DNA of 27,496 bases, taken from positions 1 to 27,496 of the forward strand of contig DASYUM010000278.1 in assembly GCA_036001225.1 (NCBI GenBank), in the 5' to 3' direction. Every line of letters begins with the position of its first letter. Position 1 is the stretch's first letter. The notes beneath the pieces were generated by a model that worked only from the letters and a program-made list of their open reading frames with translations, had not been told where the DNA came from and did no database searches. The DNA is from DASYUM01 sp036001225. GTDB lineage: Bacteria > Methylomirabilota > Methylomirabilia > Rokubacteriales > DASRDR01. The translations under genes were made by a program, and so were the position numbers. Below are positions 7,686-18,600 of this stretch, piece by piece.

Positions 7686-8508
7686 TCGCGCCCGCCGCCG
7701 GCTCGACCAACTGCTGGTGGAGCAGGGCCTCGCCCCGACACGGGCCGAGGCGGCGCGGCTCATTCTGGCCGGGCGCGTGCGCCTGGCCGGCCGGCCGGCC
7801 GCGAAGGCCGGCCAGCTGGTCAGGCCCACCGCCCGCCCCGAGCTGGCGATGGTATCGCCCTACGTGGGGCGCGGCGGCGAGAAGCTGGCTGCCGCCCTCG
7901 ACGCCTTCGGCATCGACCCCGGGAACCGGGTGTGCCTCGACGTCGGCGCCTCGACCGGCGGCTTCACCGACTGTCTCCTCCAGCGCGGCGCCCGGCGCGT
8001 CTACGCGGTGGACGTCGGCCGTGGCCAACTCCATCCCCGGCTCCGCTCCGACCCGCGGGTCATCGTGATCGAGGGCGTGAACGCGCGCCATCTCGACCCC
8101 GCGCGCTTCCCCGAGCCGCCGAGCCTCGCCACCGTGGACGTCGCCTTCATCTCGCTGGAGAAGGTCCTCCCGGCCATCGCTTCGTCCCTGGCGGGGAGCG
8201 TGGGGACGCGCGCCCGACCGGAGATCCTCGCGCTGGTGAAGCCGCAGTTCGAGGTCGGGCGGGGCCGGGTGGGGAAGGGGGGCGTCGTACGCGATCACCA
8301 GCGGCAGGCCGAGGTCATCGTGCGGATCGCCACATTCGCCCGGACCCACGGCCTGGGGCCGCGCGGGGTCGCGGCCTCGCCGCTACGAGGCGCCAAGGGC
8401 AACCGCGAGTTCTTTCTCCACCTCCGCCCGGGCGACGCGGCCCCCCTCGACGAGTCGGCCCTGACGGCCGCCGTCCAGGCCGCGGTCACCGCCGGGGGGG
8501 TCCCGTGA
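7645..8508 (+). CDS. tlyA: TlyA family rRNA 2'-O-methyltransferase (S4 + FtsJ-like)
   Basis: 287 residues from ATG 7645. An S4 RNA-binding domain opens with RRRLDQLLVEQGL (about 17-29) and continues through LILAGRVRL. The YVGRGGEKL motif (73-81) precedes a Rossmann methyltransferase with the SAM loop LDVGASTGGFTDC (98-110), followed by VDVAFISL and LVKPQFEVG. TlyA proteins methylate 16S and 23S rRNA ribose positions in actinobacteria; many homologues elsewhere are called hemolysin A. The frame stays open upstream to 7549, but that stretch is inside the mutase gene and lacks family similarity. No ATG, GTG or TTG lies closer to the S4 domain than 7645, so the first 16 or so residues are a non-conserved lead. 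It overlaps NAD kinase by four bases (GTGA). The tlyA-nadK-recN order matches what is seen in many bacteria. Confidence 0.88.
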   Translation: MRHTPTSSASARPDRARRRLDQLLVEQGLAPTRAEAARLILAGRVRLAGRPAAKAGQLVRPTARPELAMVSPYVGRGGEKLAAALDAFGIDPGNRVCLDVGASTGGFTDCLLQRGARRVYAVDVGRGQLHPRLRSDPRVIVIEGVNARHLDPARFPEPPSLATVDVAFISLEKVLPAIASSLAGSVGTRARPEILALVKPQFEVGRGRVGKGGVVRDHQRQAEVIVRIATFARTHGLGPRGVAASPLRGAKGNREFFLHLRPGDAAPLDESALTAAVQAAVTAGGVP

Positions 8509-9374
8509 CGCTGTCCATGGCCCGGATCGGCGTGATCGCGCGGGCCGACCGCCCCGACGCTGCCACCGTCGTGCGCGACCTGGCGCGCTGGCTCCGCGCG
8601 CGCGGTCGCCAGGTCGTCGTCGACCCCGAGACCGCCGCCCTGCTCCCCGACGGGGCCGCCGCGGTCGAGCGGGTCGAGCTGCCGGGGCGGGTGGACCTCA
8701 TCGTGGTGCTCGGGGGTGACGGGACCCTCCTGTCGGTGGCCCGGCTCGTGGACGGGCGGGACGTCCCGATCCTGGGCGTCAACCTGGGCGGGCTCGGCTT
8801 CCTCACCGCCACGACCCAGGAGGCGCTCTTCCCGACCCTGGAGGCAGTGCTGGGAGGCGACTACACCGCCGAGGATCGGATGCTCCTCGCCGCCACCCAC
8901 AGCCGAGGCGGCCAGCTCCTCGCCGAGTACCTCGCCCTCAACGACGTCGTGATCGCCAAGGGGGCCCTCGGGCGGTTGATCGACCTGGAGGTCGCGGTGG
9001 ACGGCCAGATGGTGACCGCGTACCGCGCCGACGGCCTCATCATCGCCTCGCCGACCGGCTCGACGGCCTACAACCTCTCCGCTGGCGGCCCCATCCTCTT
9101 TCCGACCATGGACGCGGTGGTCCTGACGCCGATCTCCTCCCACGCCCTCACCAACCGCCCGATCGTCCTCCCCGGCGCTGTCCGGCTCGAGGTGAGCCTG
9201 CTCACCGACAGCCCCGACGTGGTATTGTCGCTCGACGGACTGCCCGGGCTTTCCCTTACCCTCAAGGACGTGATCGGGGTCCAGCGGTCGAGCGCGCGCA
9301 TCCGTCTGATCCGGGATCCACAGAAAACATACTTCCAGGTGTTGAGGACCAAGCTAAAATGGGGCGAACGTTGA
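8505..9374 (+). CDS. nadK: NAD kinase (ATP-NAD kinase)
   Basis: 289 residues from GTG 8505 (overlapping the tlyA TGA as GTGA), or 285 from ATG 8517; the domain begins at MARIGVIAR. Motifs: the nucleotide-binding GGDGT (70-74), the conserved Asn-Asp pair in ALNDVVI (144-150), and the glycine-rich core ADGLIIASPTGSTAYNL (175-191) followed by SAGGPI. The enzyme phosphorylates NAD+ to NADP+ and is normally the only source of NADP in a bacterium. The protein is complete and of usual length. The C-terminal part contains a late A-rich stretch (9325-9360) unlike its surroundings. About 108 bases separate it from recN. Confidence 0.94.
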   Translation: MTLSMARIGVIARADRPDAATVVRDLARWLRARGRQVVVDPETAALLPDGAAAVERVELPGRVDLIVVLGGDGTLLSVARLVDGRDVPILGVNLGGLGFLTATTQEALFPTLEAVLGGDYTAEDRMLLAATHSRGGQLLAEYLALNDVVIAKGALGRLIDLEVAVDGQMVTAYRADGLIIASPTGSTAYNLSAGGPILFPTMDAVVLTPISSHALTNRPIVLPGAVRLEVSLLTDSPDVVLSLDGLPGLSLTLKDVIGVQRSSARIRLIRDPQKTYFQVLRTKLKWGER

Positions 9375-9441
9375 GGAGCTTCCGGGGCGTCGGCCGAGCA
9401 GGGACCAGGGCCGCCCGGAGCACGCGCACCGGTCGGGCAGA

Positions 9442-9474
9442 CCGGGGGCCAGGGCGCCGGCCCCGGGGGAGGGA
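9442..9474 (+). promoter_or_regulatory. GC-rich hairpin abutting the recN ribosome-binding site
   Basis: Arms CCGGGG-(G)-CC (9442-9450) and GGCCCCGG (9459-9466) form about eight pairs with one bulge. The purine-rich Shine-Dalgarno-like GGGGGAGGGA (9465-9474) follows directly and lies eight bases before GTG 9483. The stem shares its last two bases with that site, so it could affect ribosome access. Its function is not established. Confidence 0.35.
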
Positions 9475-9482
9475 CTGACGCG

Positions 9483-11195
9483 GTGCTGAAAGAACTCCGG
9501 ATCCGGAACCTCGCGATCTTCGACGCCGTCACCGTCCCCTTCGGCGCCGGGCTGAACGTCCTCACCGGCGAAACCGGTGCCGGCAAGTCGATCATGATCG
9601 ACGCCCTCACCCTTCTCCTGGGCGAGCGCGCCCAACCGGCCGAGACCATCCGCACCGGAGCCGACAGCGCCACCATCGAAGCCGTGTTCGCCTTGCCGAA
9701 AAAGAGCCTCATCCCCGGGCTACTGGAAGCACACGGCTTCAAGACCGAGGACGGCGAGCTGATCGTGCGCCGCGAGCTGGTCCGCAGCGGCCGGGGTCGC
9801 GTGTTCCTCAACGACTCGAACGCCACCCTCCCCGTCCTCGAGAAGCTCGGTGAGGCGCTGGTCGAGGTCCACGGCCAGAACGAGTCCCAGGCACTGACCC
9901 GGCCGAGCCGCCACCTCGACCTCGTCGACGCCTTCGGCGGCCTCGCCATCCTGCGCGACAAGCTGCGCCAGCGATACGAGGAGTGGCAGGGCGTCGCCAC
10001 CGAGCTGGCCGGGCTGGAGAATACGGCTCGGGACAAGGCCGAGCGCCTCGAGCGCTTCCAGAGCCAGATCGGCGAGATCGACGCCGCCCGCCTGCGGCCC
10101 GGCGAGGAAGACGAGCTCCGCGAGGAGCGGAAGCGGCTGCAGAACGCCGAACGGCTGGCCGAGGGGGCCGGGGCCGCGTACCAGCATCTCTACGACGATC
10201 CGGCGGCGGCGGCCGCCCGGCTCGGCCAGGCCATCGGGGCCCTTCGCGAGCTGGCGAAGATCGACGCCACCCTGGCGCCGACGGTCCAGGCGCTCGACGT
10301 GGTGGCCGTCCAGCTCGACGAGGCCGTGCGGGCGGTGCGGGGCTATCGCGACGGCGTCGTCTTCGACCCGCCCCGACTCGACGGGATCGAGCGGCGCCTG
10401 GACGAGATCGGGCGGCTCAAGCGGAAGTACGGCGACAGCGTGGAGGCGGTGCGGGCGGCCCGGACCCAGATGGCGGCCGACCTCGACCAGCTCGGCCGCG
10501 GCGACGAGCAGAGCCGCCAGCTGCGGGAGCGCCTGGAAAAACTGCGCGCCGAGCTGGCAACCCGCGCCGCCGACCTCGCCACCCGCCGCGAGCAAGCCTC
10601 CGGCCGGCTGGAGAACCTGGTCACCGCCGAACTGGCCGAGCTGGGACTCGACAAGCCGGTCTTCAAGGTCCGCTTGACCAGGGAGCCGGCCGGCGACGCC
10701 GAGGTCGCCGTCGGTCCCGAGCGCTGGCGCCTCGGGCCCCGCGGCGTGGACCAGATCGAGTTCCTCTTTTCGCCCAACCCGGGGGAAGAGCCCCGCCCGC
10801 TGGCCCGCATCGCCTCCGGGGGTGAGCTGTCGCGGACGATGCTGGCCCTCAAGGTCATCCTGGCCACGTCCGATGCGGTGCCGATCCTCATCTTCGACGA
10901 GGTGGACGCCGGGATCGGCGGGAAGACCGCCGACACGGTCGGCCGCAAGCTGCGCCAGGTGGCGCGGACCCGCCAGGTGCTCTGCATCACCCATCTTCCC
11001 CAGATCGCCTGCTACGCCGACCACCACCTCCGGACCGAGAAGCGGGTGGAGGCGGAGCGGACGGTCACCTCGGTGGCGGCCCTCGGCAAGGAGGAGCGCG
11101 TCCGCGAGATCGCCCGGATGCTGGGCGGGGAGTCCATCACCGAGACCAGCCTCAAGCACGCCACCGAGCTCATCGGCCAGGCCCGCGGCCGCTGA
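9483..11195 (+). CDS. recN: DNA repair protein RecN
   Basis: 570-residue SMC-like ATPase. GTG 9483 follows a purine-rich ribosome-binding site and yields MLKELRIRNLAIFD, the standard RecN opening. Walker A is GETGAGKS (29-36), Gln-loop region VHGQNESQ near residue 140, ABC signature ASGGELSR around 442-449, Walker B LIFDEVDAGIGG just after. The middle third is a charged coiled coil interrupted by the usual short central segment. RecN acts in double-strand break repair, bringing broken ends together with RecA. The length is close to the family norm of 550-570. It follows tlyA and nadK in the same direction, a conserved association in many phyla. No clear terminator follows; the next 58 bases lead into a strong promoter. 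Confidence 0.95.
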   Translation: MLKELRIRNLAIFDAVTVPFGAGLNVLTGETGAGKSIMIDALTLLLGERAQPAETIRTGADSATIEAVFALPKKSLIPGLLEAHGFKTEDGELIVRRELVRSGRGRVFLNDSNATLPVLEKLGEALVEVHGQNESQALTRPSRHLDLVDAFGGLAILRDKLRQRYEEWQGVATELAGLENTARDKAERLERFQSQIGEIDAARLRPGEEDELREERKRLQNAERLAEGAGAAYQHLYDDPAAAAARLGQAIGALRELAKIDATLAPTVQALDVVAVQLDEAVRAVRGYRDGVVFDPPRLDGIERRLDEIGRLKRKYGDSVEAVRAARTQMAADLDQLGRGDEQSRQLRERLEKLRAELATRAADLATRREQASGRLENLVTAELAELGLDKPVFKVRLTREPAGDAEVAVGPERWRLGPRGVDQIEFLFSPNPGEEPRPLARIASGGELSRTMLALKVILATSDAVPILIFDEVDAGIGGKTADTVGRKLRQVARTRQVLCITHLPQIACYADHHLRTEKRVEAERTVTSVAALGKEERVREIARMLGGESITETSLKHATELIGQARGR

Positions 11196-11253
11196 CGCTC
11201 CGCAACTGCCAGTTGGTTGGACTTCTTGGACTCGGCTCCGCCATCCATTTTTC

Positions 11254-11283
11254 TTGACACCCGAAAAAGCCCGCAATTATAAT
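11254..11283 (+). promoter_or_regulatory. Consensus sigma-70 promoter of the cold-shock gene
   Basis: Perfect -35 TTGACA (11254-11259) and perfect -10 TATAAT (11278-11283) separated by 18 bases, in a locally AT-rich patch. The predicted start near 11290 gives a leader of about 49 bases that carries a Shine-Dalgarno sequence. It is the only promoter in this window where both hexamers match the consensus fully, consistent with a highly expressed gene. Confidence 0.85.
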
Positions 11284-11320
11284 CGCGCCGGTTTTTGCTC
11301 GTGGCTTTCACCAGTTGCCG

Positions 11321-11326
11321 AGGAGG
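11321..11326 (+). promoter_or_regulatory. Shine-Dalgarno site of the cold-shock gene
   Basis: AGGAGG ends 12 bases before ATG 11339, and a second purine patch GGGAG (11331-11335) lies closer. This supports ATG 11339 over an in-frame TTG at 11315, which would place the ribosome-binding site inside the coding region. Confidence 0.75.
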
Positions 11327-11338
11327 GGAAGGGAGACG

Positions 11339-11542
11339 ATGGGCAAGACAGGTAAGGTGAAGTGGTTCAGCGACGCCAAGGGGTACGGCTTCATCGAGCA
11401 GGAGGACGGGGAGGACGTCTTCGTCCACTACTCGGCCATCCAGGGGGAGGGCTTCAAGACCCTGTCCGAGGGACAGAAGGTCGAGTTCGACGTCACCCAA
11501 GGACCCAAGGGCCTCCAGGCGACCCGGGTGGTGAAGCTCTAG
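11339..11542 (+). CDS. csp: CspA-family cold-shock protein
   Basis: A complete 67-residue single-domain OB-fold nucleic-acid-binding protein: VKWFSDAKGYGFI (RNP1 KGYGFI, about residues 14-19) and VFVHY (RNP2, 27-31), ending in ATRVVKL. CspA-type proteins bind single-stranded RNA and DNA and melt RNA structure; some are cold-induced, others constitutive. The gene stands alone between its own promoter (11254-11283) and a rho-independent terminator (11568-11604), so it is a monocistronic unit between recN and secA. The leader is much shorter than the long cold-responsive E. coli cspA leader, so strong cold induction by that mechanism is not indicated. Confidence 0.95.
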   Translation: MGKTGKVKWFSDAKGYGFIEQEDGEDVFVHYSAIQGEGFKTLSEGQKVEFDVTQGPKGLQATRVVKL

Positions 11543-11567
11543 CGCTCCCTTCCTTTCGATTCATCCA

Positions 11568-11604
11568 CCCCCGGCCGGCAGTGCCGACCGGGGGTTTTCT
11601 TTTT
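11568..11604 (+). terminator. Rho-independent terminator after the cold-shock gene
   Basis: The stem is CCCCCGG (11568-11574) with CCGGGGG (11588-11594), then one mismatch and four inner pairs (CGGC/GCCG) closing a three-base loop. A T-rich tract TTTTCTTTTT (11595-11604) follows at once. It lies 26 bases after the stop codon. This is the clearest intrinsic terminator in the window. Confidence 0.9.
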
Positions 11605-11696
11605 CCACCCCCGACGGAGCGAGGGTCCACGGGTGGCGCGGCGAACGGGCGGCCGGCGGGCTGTTCGCCGCGACAGGACCCGTGGCCTGGGGCGAA

Positions 11697-11705
11697 TGTT
11701 AAAAT
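11697..11705 (+). promoter_or_regulatory. Extended -10 box directly before secA (possible leaderless start)
   Basis: TG-T-TAAAAT, with hexamer TAAAAT at 11700-11705, ends six bases before ATG 11712, the same spacing as at 3746-3751 and 19318-19323. The bases between (GACGCC) contain no Shine-Dalgarno sequence. No good -35 is visible 17 bases upstream; the extended TGn may compensate. Confidence 0.5.
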
Positions 11706-11711
11706 GACGCC

Positions 11712-14501
<2,790 letters not shown>

Positions 14502-14875
14502 GCCGGCCCGGGCCGATGCCCGTCGCCCCGGGTCGTCCTCGGTCGTCGGCGGCCCTCAACTTCGGGTGGCTCGCCCCGGACGGCGGGGCCCCAGCCCCGC
14601 GACGTCCGGTGGCTCGCATACGCGGCATACGCCTCGGGCCGCCTCCTCCCTGCGTCCTACCGGGGCTCGGGCCTCGGCCCGGTCCCACCGCAGGTCGGCG
14701 GTGAGTTCTCAGCTACCCGCTGAACGGGTGAGTCCCCTCGGCGGTCCCGCCGACGCCTGACGCGTTCCCGTCGCCCTCCGCCGCGCCGTCGATCCCGGAA
14801 GTCGCCGCGCCGGAGCCGAGCCTCTGGTATCTGGTCTCGGCGGGTGGCCTCTACGCGGGCCTCCTCCTGGCGCTG
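14502..14875 (+). other. 374-base gap between secA and the CPBP protease
   Basis: There is no recognisable gene from 14502 to about 14731. The stretch contains a fragment of the hairpin repeat (14557-14607) and no T-run terminator. The 11-base string GAACGGGTGAG spans the secA stop (14492-14502) and recurs at 14722-14732. From 14732 to 14875 the CPBP frame is open, and the last 50 or so bases encode what looks like that protein's first transmembrane helix, so this part is probably coding despite the lack of a start codon. Confidence 0.5.
14557..14607 (-). repeat. Hairpin repeat fragment (module B only)
   Basis: Module B, a two-part stem, is at 14578-14607: GGACG/CGTCC outside and GCGGGGC/GCCCCGC inside, with loop CCCA and a two-base bulge. 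Those 30 bases are identical to 24754-24783 and to the reverse complement of 26049-26078. The 20 bases to the left (CAACTT...TCGC) also resemble the 24.7 kb copy. Modules A and C are not recognisable here. It is written as minus because its orientation opposes the copy at 25994. Confidence 0.75.
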
Positions 14876-15472
14876 GTGAGCATGACCGACACCCAGCTCC
14901 TGGAGCGGGCCGACGCCGACCCCTGGACGTTCCTCTGGATCCAGACTCTGGACGACGCCCTGCTCACCGCGGTCGCCCTCCTCTTCGGGCGATTTCGCTA
15001 TCCCGGCTCCTGGTGGGCACTCGGCTTGCGCCCGGTCGGACCGCGCTGGTGGCTCATCGGCGCGGCCGGCGGCGGCCTGGCGGCGATCCTCGCCTGGCTC
15101 ACGGGAGTCGGGCTCGAGCAGTGGGGCACGCCAGTGCCCCCGCATCCGATCGAAACACTGCTGGCCCGGGCCCAGAGCCCCCGCGACCTGGCCCTCGTCC
15201 TGCTGGCCGTCACGGTCCCAGTGGCGATCGGCGAGGAGCTCTTCTTCCGCGGCTACGCCTACCGCCTCCTGCGGGCGCGGCTGGGCGTTGCCGTCGCCGT
15301 CGGGGGGAGCGCGCTTCTCTTTGCCGTGGTCCACGGCCTGGAGCCCGGTGCCTGGCTTCCCGTGCTGCCGGTCGGCCTCGTCTTCGCGCTGCTCGCCGAG
15401 CTGAGCGGCTCGCTCCTTCCCGGCATGCTCGGCCACGCGGTGGTGAACACGCTGGCCGTCCTCGTCGGCTAG
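14876..15472 (+). CDS. CPBP-family intramembrane metalloprotease (start uncertain)
   Basis: The ORF carries the CPBP (CAAX protease/bacteriocin-processing, Abi) signature: EELFFR, the EExxxR motif; a histidine in FAVVHG; and HAVVN, the HxxxN motif, near the C-terminus. Several hydrophobic helices surround them. Members are membrane proteases; bacterial roles are mostly unknown. The coordinates use GTG 14876, the first standard start in frame (ATG 14882 is next), giving 198 residues. However, the frame is open back to 14732, and residues encoded just before 14876 (LWYLVSAGGLYAGLLLALV) look like a genuine first membrane helix. No ATG, GTG or TTG precedes that helix, so either a rare start (CTG 14831 or ATC 14792) is used, or the 5' end has been altered. 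It runs in the same direction as secA. Confidence 0.8.
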   Translation: MSMTDTQLLERADADPWTFLWIQTLDDALLTAVALLFGRFRYPGSWWALGLRPVGPRWWLIGAAGGGLAAILAWLTGVGLEQWGTPVPPHPIETLLARAQSPRDLALVLLAVTVPVAIGEELFFRGYAYRLLRARLGVAVAVGGSALLFAVVHGLEPGAWLPVLPVGLVFALLAELSGSLLPGMLGHAVVNTLAVLVG

Positions 15473-15519
15473 ATTCTCGGAGTGGACCATCAATCGCGTG
15501 GCGTGCGGCTCATGCGTTG

Positions 15520-15546
15520 CGCGCGGTCATCCCGACAGGCTCCTAG
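15520..15546 (+). repeat. Possible tail remnant of the hairpin repeat
   Basis: CCCGACAGGCT (15531-15541) is identical to 266-276 in copy 1b. The following CCTAG and the preceding GCGCGCGG also resemble the tail of the copy at 26150-26187 (GACAGGCCCTTAG). No A, B or C module is visible nearby. It lies between the CPBP protease and smc. Confidence 0.4.
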
Positions 15547-15562
15547 GCGGGCCCGGGGGGGG

Positions 15563-15580
15563 GGCCCTACATCTAGGGCC
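15563..15580 (+). other. Short perfect hairpin in a G/C-run region before smc
   Basis: GGCCCTA (15563-15569) and TAGGGCC (15574-15580) form seven pairs around the loop CATC. It is flanked by runs of G and by GCGGGCCCG-type self-complementary sequence. A T-run appears only about 30 bases later (15611-15617), so a terminator role for the upstream gene is possible but weak. Confidence 0.45.
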
Positions 15581-15618
15581 GGGGCGGCGGGCCCGCGACT
15601 ACCCCTTGTATTTTTTTC

Positions 15619-15647
15619 TTGGCGGACCTCCCGTCGTGTGCTAGAAG
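15619..15647 (+). promoter_or_regulatory. Putative promoter of smc
   Basis: -35-like TTGGCG (15619-15624), 17-base spacer, extended -10 TG-C-TAGAAG (15639-15647). The predicted start is about 15654, only some five or six bases before ATG 15660, so the transcript would have almost no leader and no Shine-Dalgarno sequence. Confidence 0.5.
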
Positions 15648-15659
15648 TTCTTAGCGGTC

Positions 15660-18600
15660 ATGCGCCTTCAAGCGGTCACCCTCTTCGGGTTCAAGTCCTT
15701 CGCCGACCGCACCGACGTCAAAGTCCTCCCGGGCATCACGGCCGTCGTCGGTCCCAACGGGTGTGGCAAGACCAACATCGCCGACGGCCTCCGCTGGGCC
15801 CTCGGCGAGCAGAGCCCCAAGGCCCTGCGCGGCCACCGGATGGAAGACGTGATCTTCCACGGCTCGGGCTCCCGGCGGCCGCTCGGCCTCGCCGAGGTGC
15901 TGCTCACCTTCTCGAACGAGGGCGAGCTGGCGGTTCCGTGGAGCGAGATCTCGGTCGGCCGACGGCTGTACCGGGACGGTGAGTCGGAGTACCTGCTCAA
16001 CAAGCAGGTCTGCCGGCTCAAGGACATCCACGACCTCTTCCTCGGTACCGGCGTCAACCCCAAGGCCTACGCGCTGATGGAGCAGGAGCGGCTCGCGCAC
16101 ATCCTCACCGCGCGCCCGCTCGACCGACGGCTCTTCGTCGAGGAGGCGGCCGGAATCACCCGCTACAAGCAGCAGCGCGCGGAGACGCTCGGCAAGCTGG
16201 AAGCGACCCGGCAGAACCTCCTGCGCGTGCGCGACGTCATGGACGAGGTCAAGCGCCAGCTGCACTCGCTCGAGCGGCAAGCCCGGAAGGCCCAGCAGTA
16301 CAAGGCCCTCCAGGCCGAACGGCGGGGGCTCGCCCTCGCCCTCTCCGCGGCCGAGCACGCCGCCCTGCTGGCCGAGGGCGCGCGGCTGGCGGACGCCGAG
16401 GCCGAGGCCACCAGCCGGGCCGAGGCGCTGCGGACGCGCGTCGCCGTCCTCGACGCCGAGCAGGAGGTGGCGCGGGCGGACGCGCTGGCCGCCGAGCACC
16501 GGGCGTCGGACCTGCGCCACGCCCGCGAGCGGGCCGAGCTGGAGCTGGAAGCCTGCCTCACGCGCGCCGAGCAACTCCGGCGGGCGGAGGAGGAGGTCGC
16601 CGCCGAGCGGGCGCGCCTGGCCGACGAGGCGGCGGCGCTCGCCGCCCGGCTCGCGGCTCTGGGCGAGGAACGGGCAGCCCGCCGCGCGCTGGTCGCCGCG
16701 CTCCAGGGCGAATTCGACGCCGGGCGGGTCCGAGCCGCCGCCGAGGAGTCCGCCCTCGACGACGCGCGGGGCCGACTCCGCGCCGCGCGGGAGGAGGCTG
16801 AGCGGCTGCGGCGCGAGCAGGTCGTCCTCGCTGCCCGGCGGACCGAGCTGGGGCAGGCCCTCGGCGGTCAGGAAGAGCGCCGCCAGCAGCTCGGGCGCCG
16901 GCTGGAGCGCCTCCGGGCCGAGCAGGCCGACGTCGAGGCCGAGCGTGATCGTCTCGCCGCCGCCCGGGCGGGGACGGCGGCGCGGCTGGCGGACGCGTCG
17001 GCGCGAGCGAGCGAGCTGACGGAAGCCCTGGCCGAGCTGGCCGCGCGCGCCGAGGCGGTTGGCGCCGTCCGCGCGGCCGCCGCGGCGGCCGCCGATGAGT
17101 GCCGGGTCACGCTGGCCGGCCGCCGGTCGAGCCTGAGCGCACTCGAGGAACTCGAGCGAGAGCGCGCCGGGTATGGCCGGGGCGTTCAGGCGGTATTCGC
17201 CGCCGCCCGCGCCTCCCGGCTCCACGGGGTGGTCGGCACCGTGGCCGACCTGCTGGAGGTGCCACGGGAGCTCGAGCGCGCGGTCGAGGCCGCGCTGGGC
17301 GAGCGACTCCAGTGGGTCGTGGTCGACACCTTCGCCGCCGCCAAGCAGGCGCTCGGGCTCCTCCAGCAGGGCGGGGCCGGCGGCGGGCAGGCGACCTTCC
17401 TTCCGCTCGACTGGCTGAACGGCGGGCCGAAGGCGCACACGCCCGACGGTGACGGCGTGGTGGGGGGCGCCAGCACGCTGATCGGCTCCGGCTATCCGGC
17501 CCTGGTCCAGAACCTGCTGGGCTCGGTCGTGGTCGTCCGCGACCTCGGGGCGGCCGAGCGGCTCTGGAGCACGAACGGCAACGGCACCAGCTTCGTCACC
17601 GTGAGTGGCGAAGTCCTGACCCCGCCCGGGGCGGTCGGGGGCGGACGCGCGGGTGCCGGCGTTGACGCCTCCCTCCTCGCCCGCAAACGGGCGATTCGCG
17701 AGCTGTCCGCCGGAGTGGCCGAGGCGGAGGTGGCGCTGGACCGCGCCGGGGGGCGCGTCGGCACCGCCGGCGCCGAGTTGGCGGCGCTGGTCAGTCAGCA
17801 GAAGACCGTCGCCGGCGAGCGCGAAGGCGCGGAGGCCGAGCGGGTGGGCACGGCCAAGGACCTGGAACGCGCCGAGCAAGAGGCCGAGCGCGCGCGCGCC
17901 TTCGGGGCGACGCTCGACCTCGAAGCCGTCCAGCTCCAGGCGGAGGCGGCGGAGGTCGAGGTCGCGCTGGGGACGCAGCGGGCCGAGCTGGCGTCGATTG
18001 CGACCGACGCCGAGCGGGCCGACGCCGAGGTCGCCCGGCTACTGGCCGCGATCGAGGCCGACTCCGAGGCCGAGGCCGCGCGGGGTCAGGCGTTCCTCGA
18101 GGCCCAGGTCGAGCTGGCGGCACTGGCCGGACGGATCGAGGCCGCGCGCTCGGACGCCGAGCGGTTGGCCGCCGACGAAGCCGACGCGCGCGCGCGGATC
18201 AGCGCCGGCGAAGAACGGGCGCGCGTGCTCGCCGACCGCGCTCGCCAAGGCAGCGCCGAGCGCGAAGCGCTGGAGGCGCGCGCCCGAGAGCTCGGGCGCC
18301 AGCGCGATGCGGCCCACGCCGCCGCCCACACCGCCGGCGAGGCGCTGCAGACCCTCGCCGAGCGCGTGCGGGCCCTCGGTGAGGAGGCGCGCGCGGCCGA
18401 CGCCGAGCTGAGCCGGGTCACGGGCATGCTGCGCGACCTGACGGTCCGGGCGGCCGAGGTGCGCGTGCGGCGCGAGGACGTCGAGGCCGACGCTCGGCGA
18501 CAGTTCGAAGTGACGCCGGAAGCCCTGCGGGCCGCCCACGAGCCAGAGCGCGATTTCGAGTCGACGCGGGCTCGGATCGAGGAGCTGGGGGCGAAGATCG

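Noticed and set aside
9355..9360. TAAAAT as a -10 box for recN.
   Set aside because: It lies inside the nadK coding end and has no credible -35 at 16-18 bases; kept only as a remote possibility.
9720..11276. A 518-codon minus-strand open frame opposite recN.
   Set aside because: Same antisense composition effect; recN on the + strand is complete with all ATPase motifs.
11315..11338. TTG start for the cold-shock protein.
   Set aside because: It would put AGGAGG inside the coding sequence and add residues absent from CspA proteins; ATG 11339 fits.
15651..17879. A 742-codon minus-strand open frame opposite smc.
   Set aside because: Shadow of the smc frame in GC-rich sequence; no recognisable motifs and no plausible start region.
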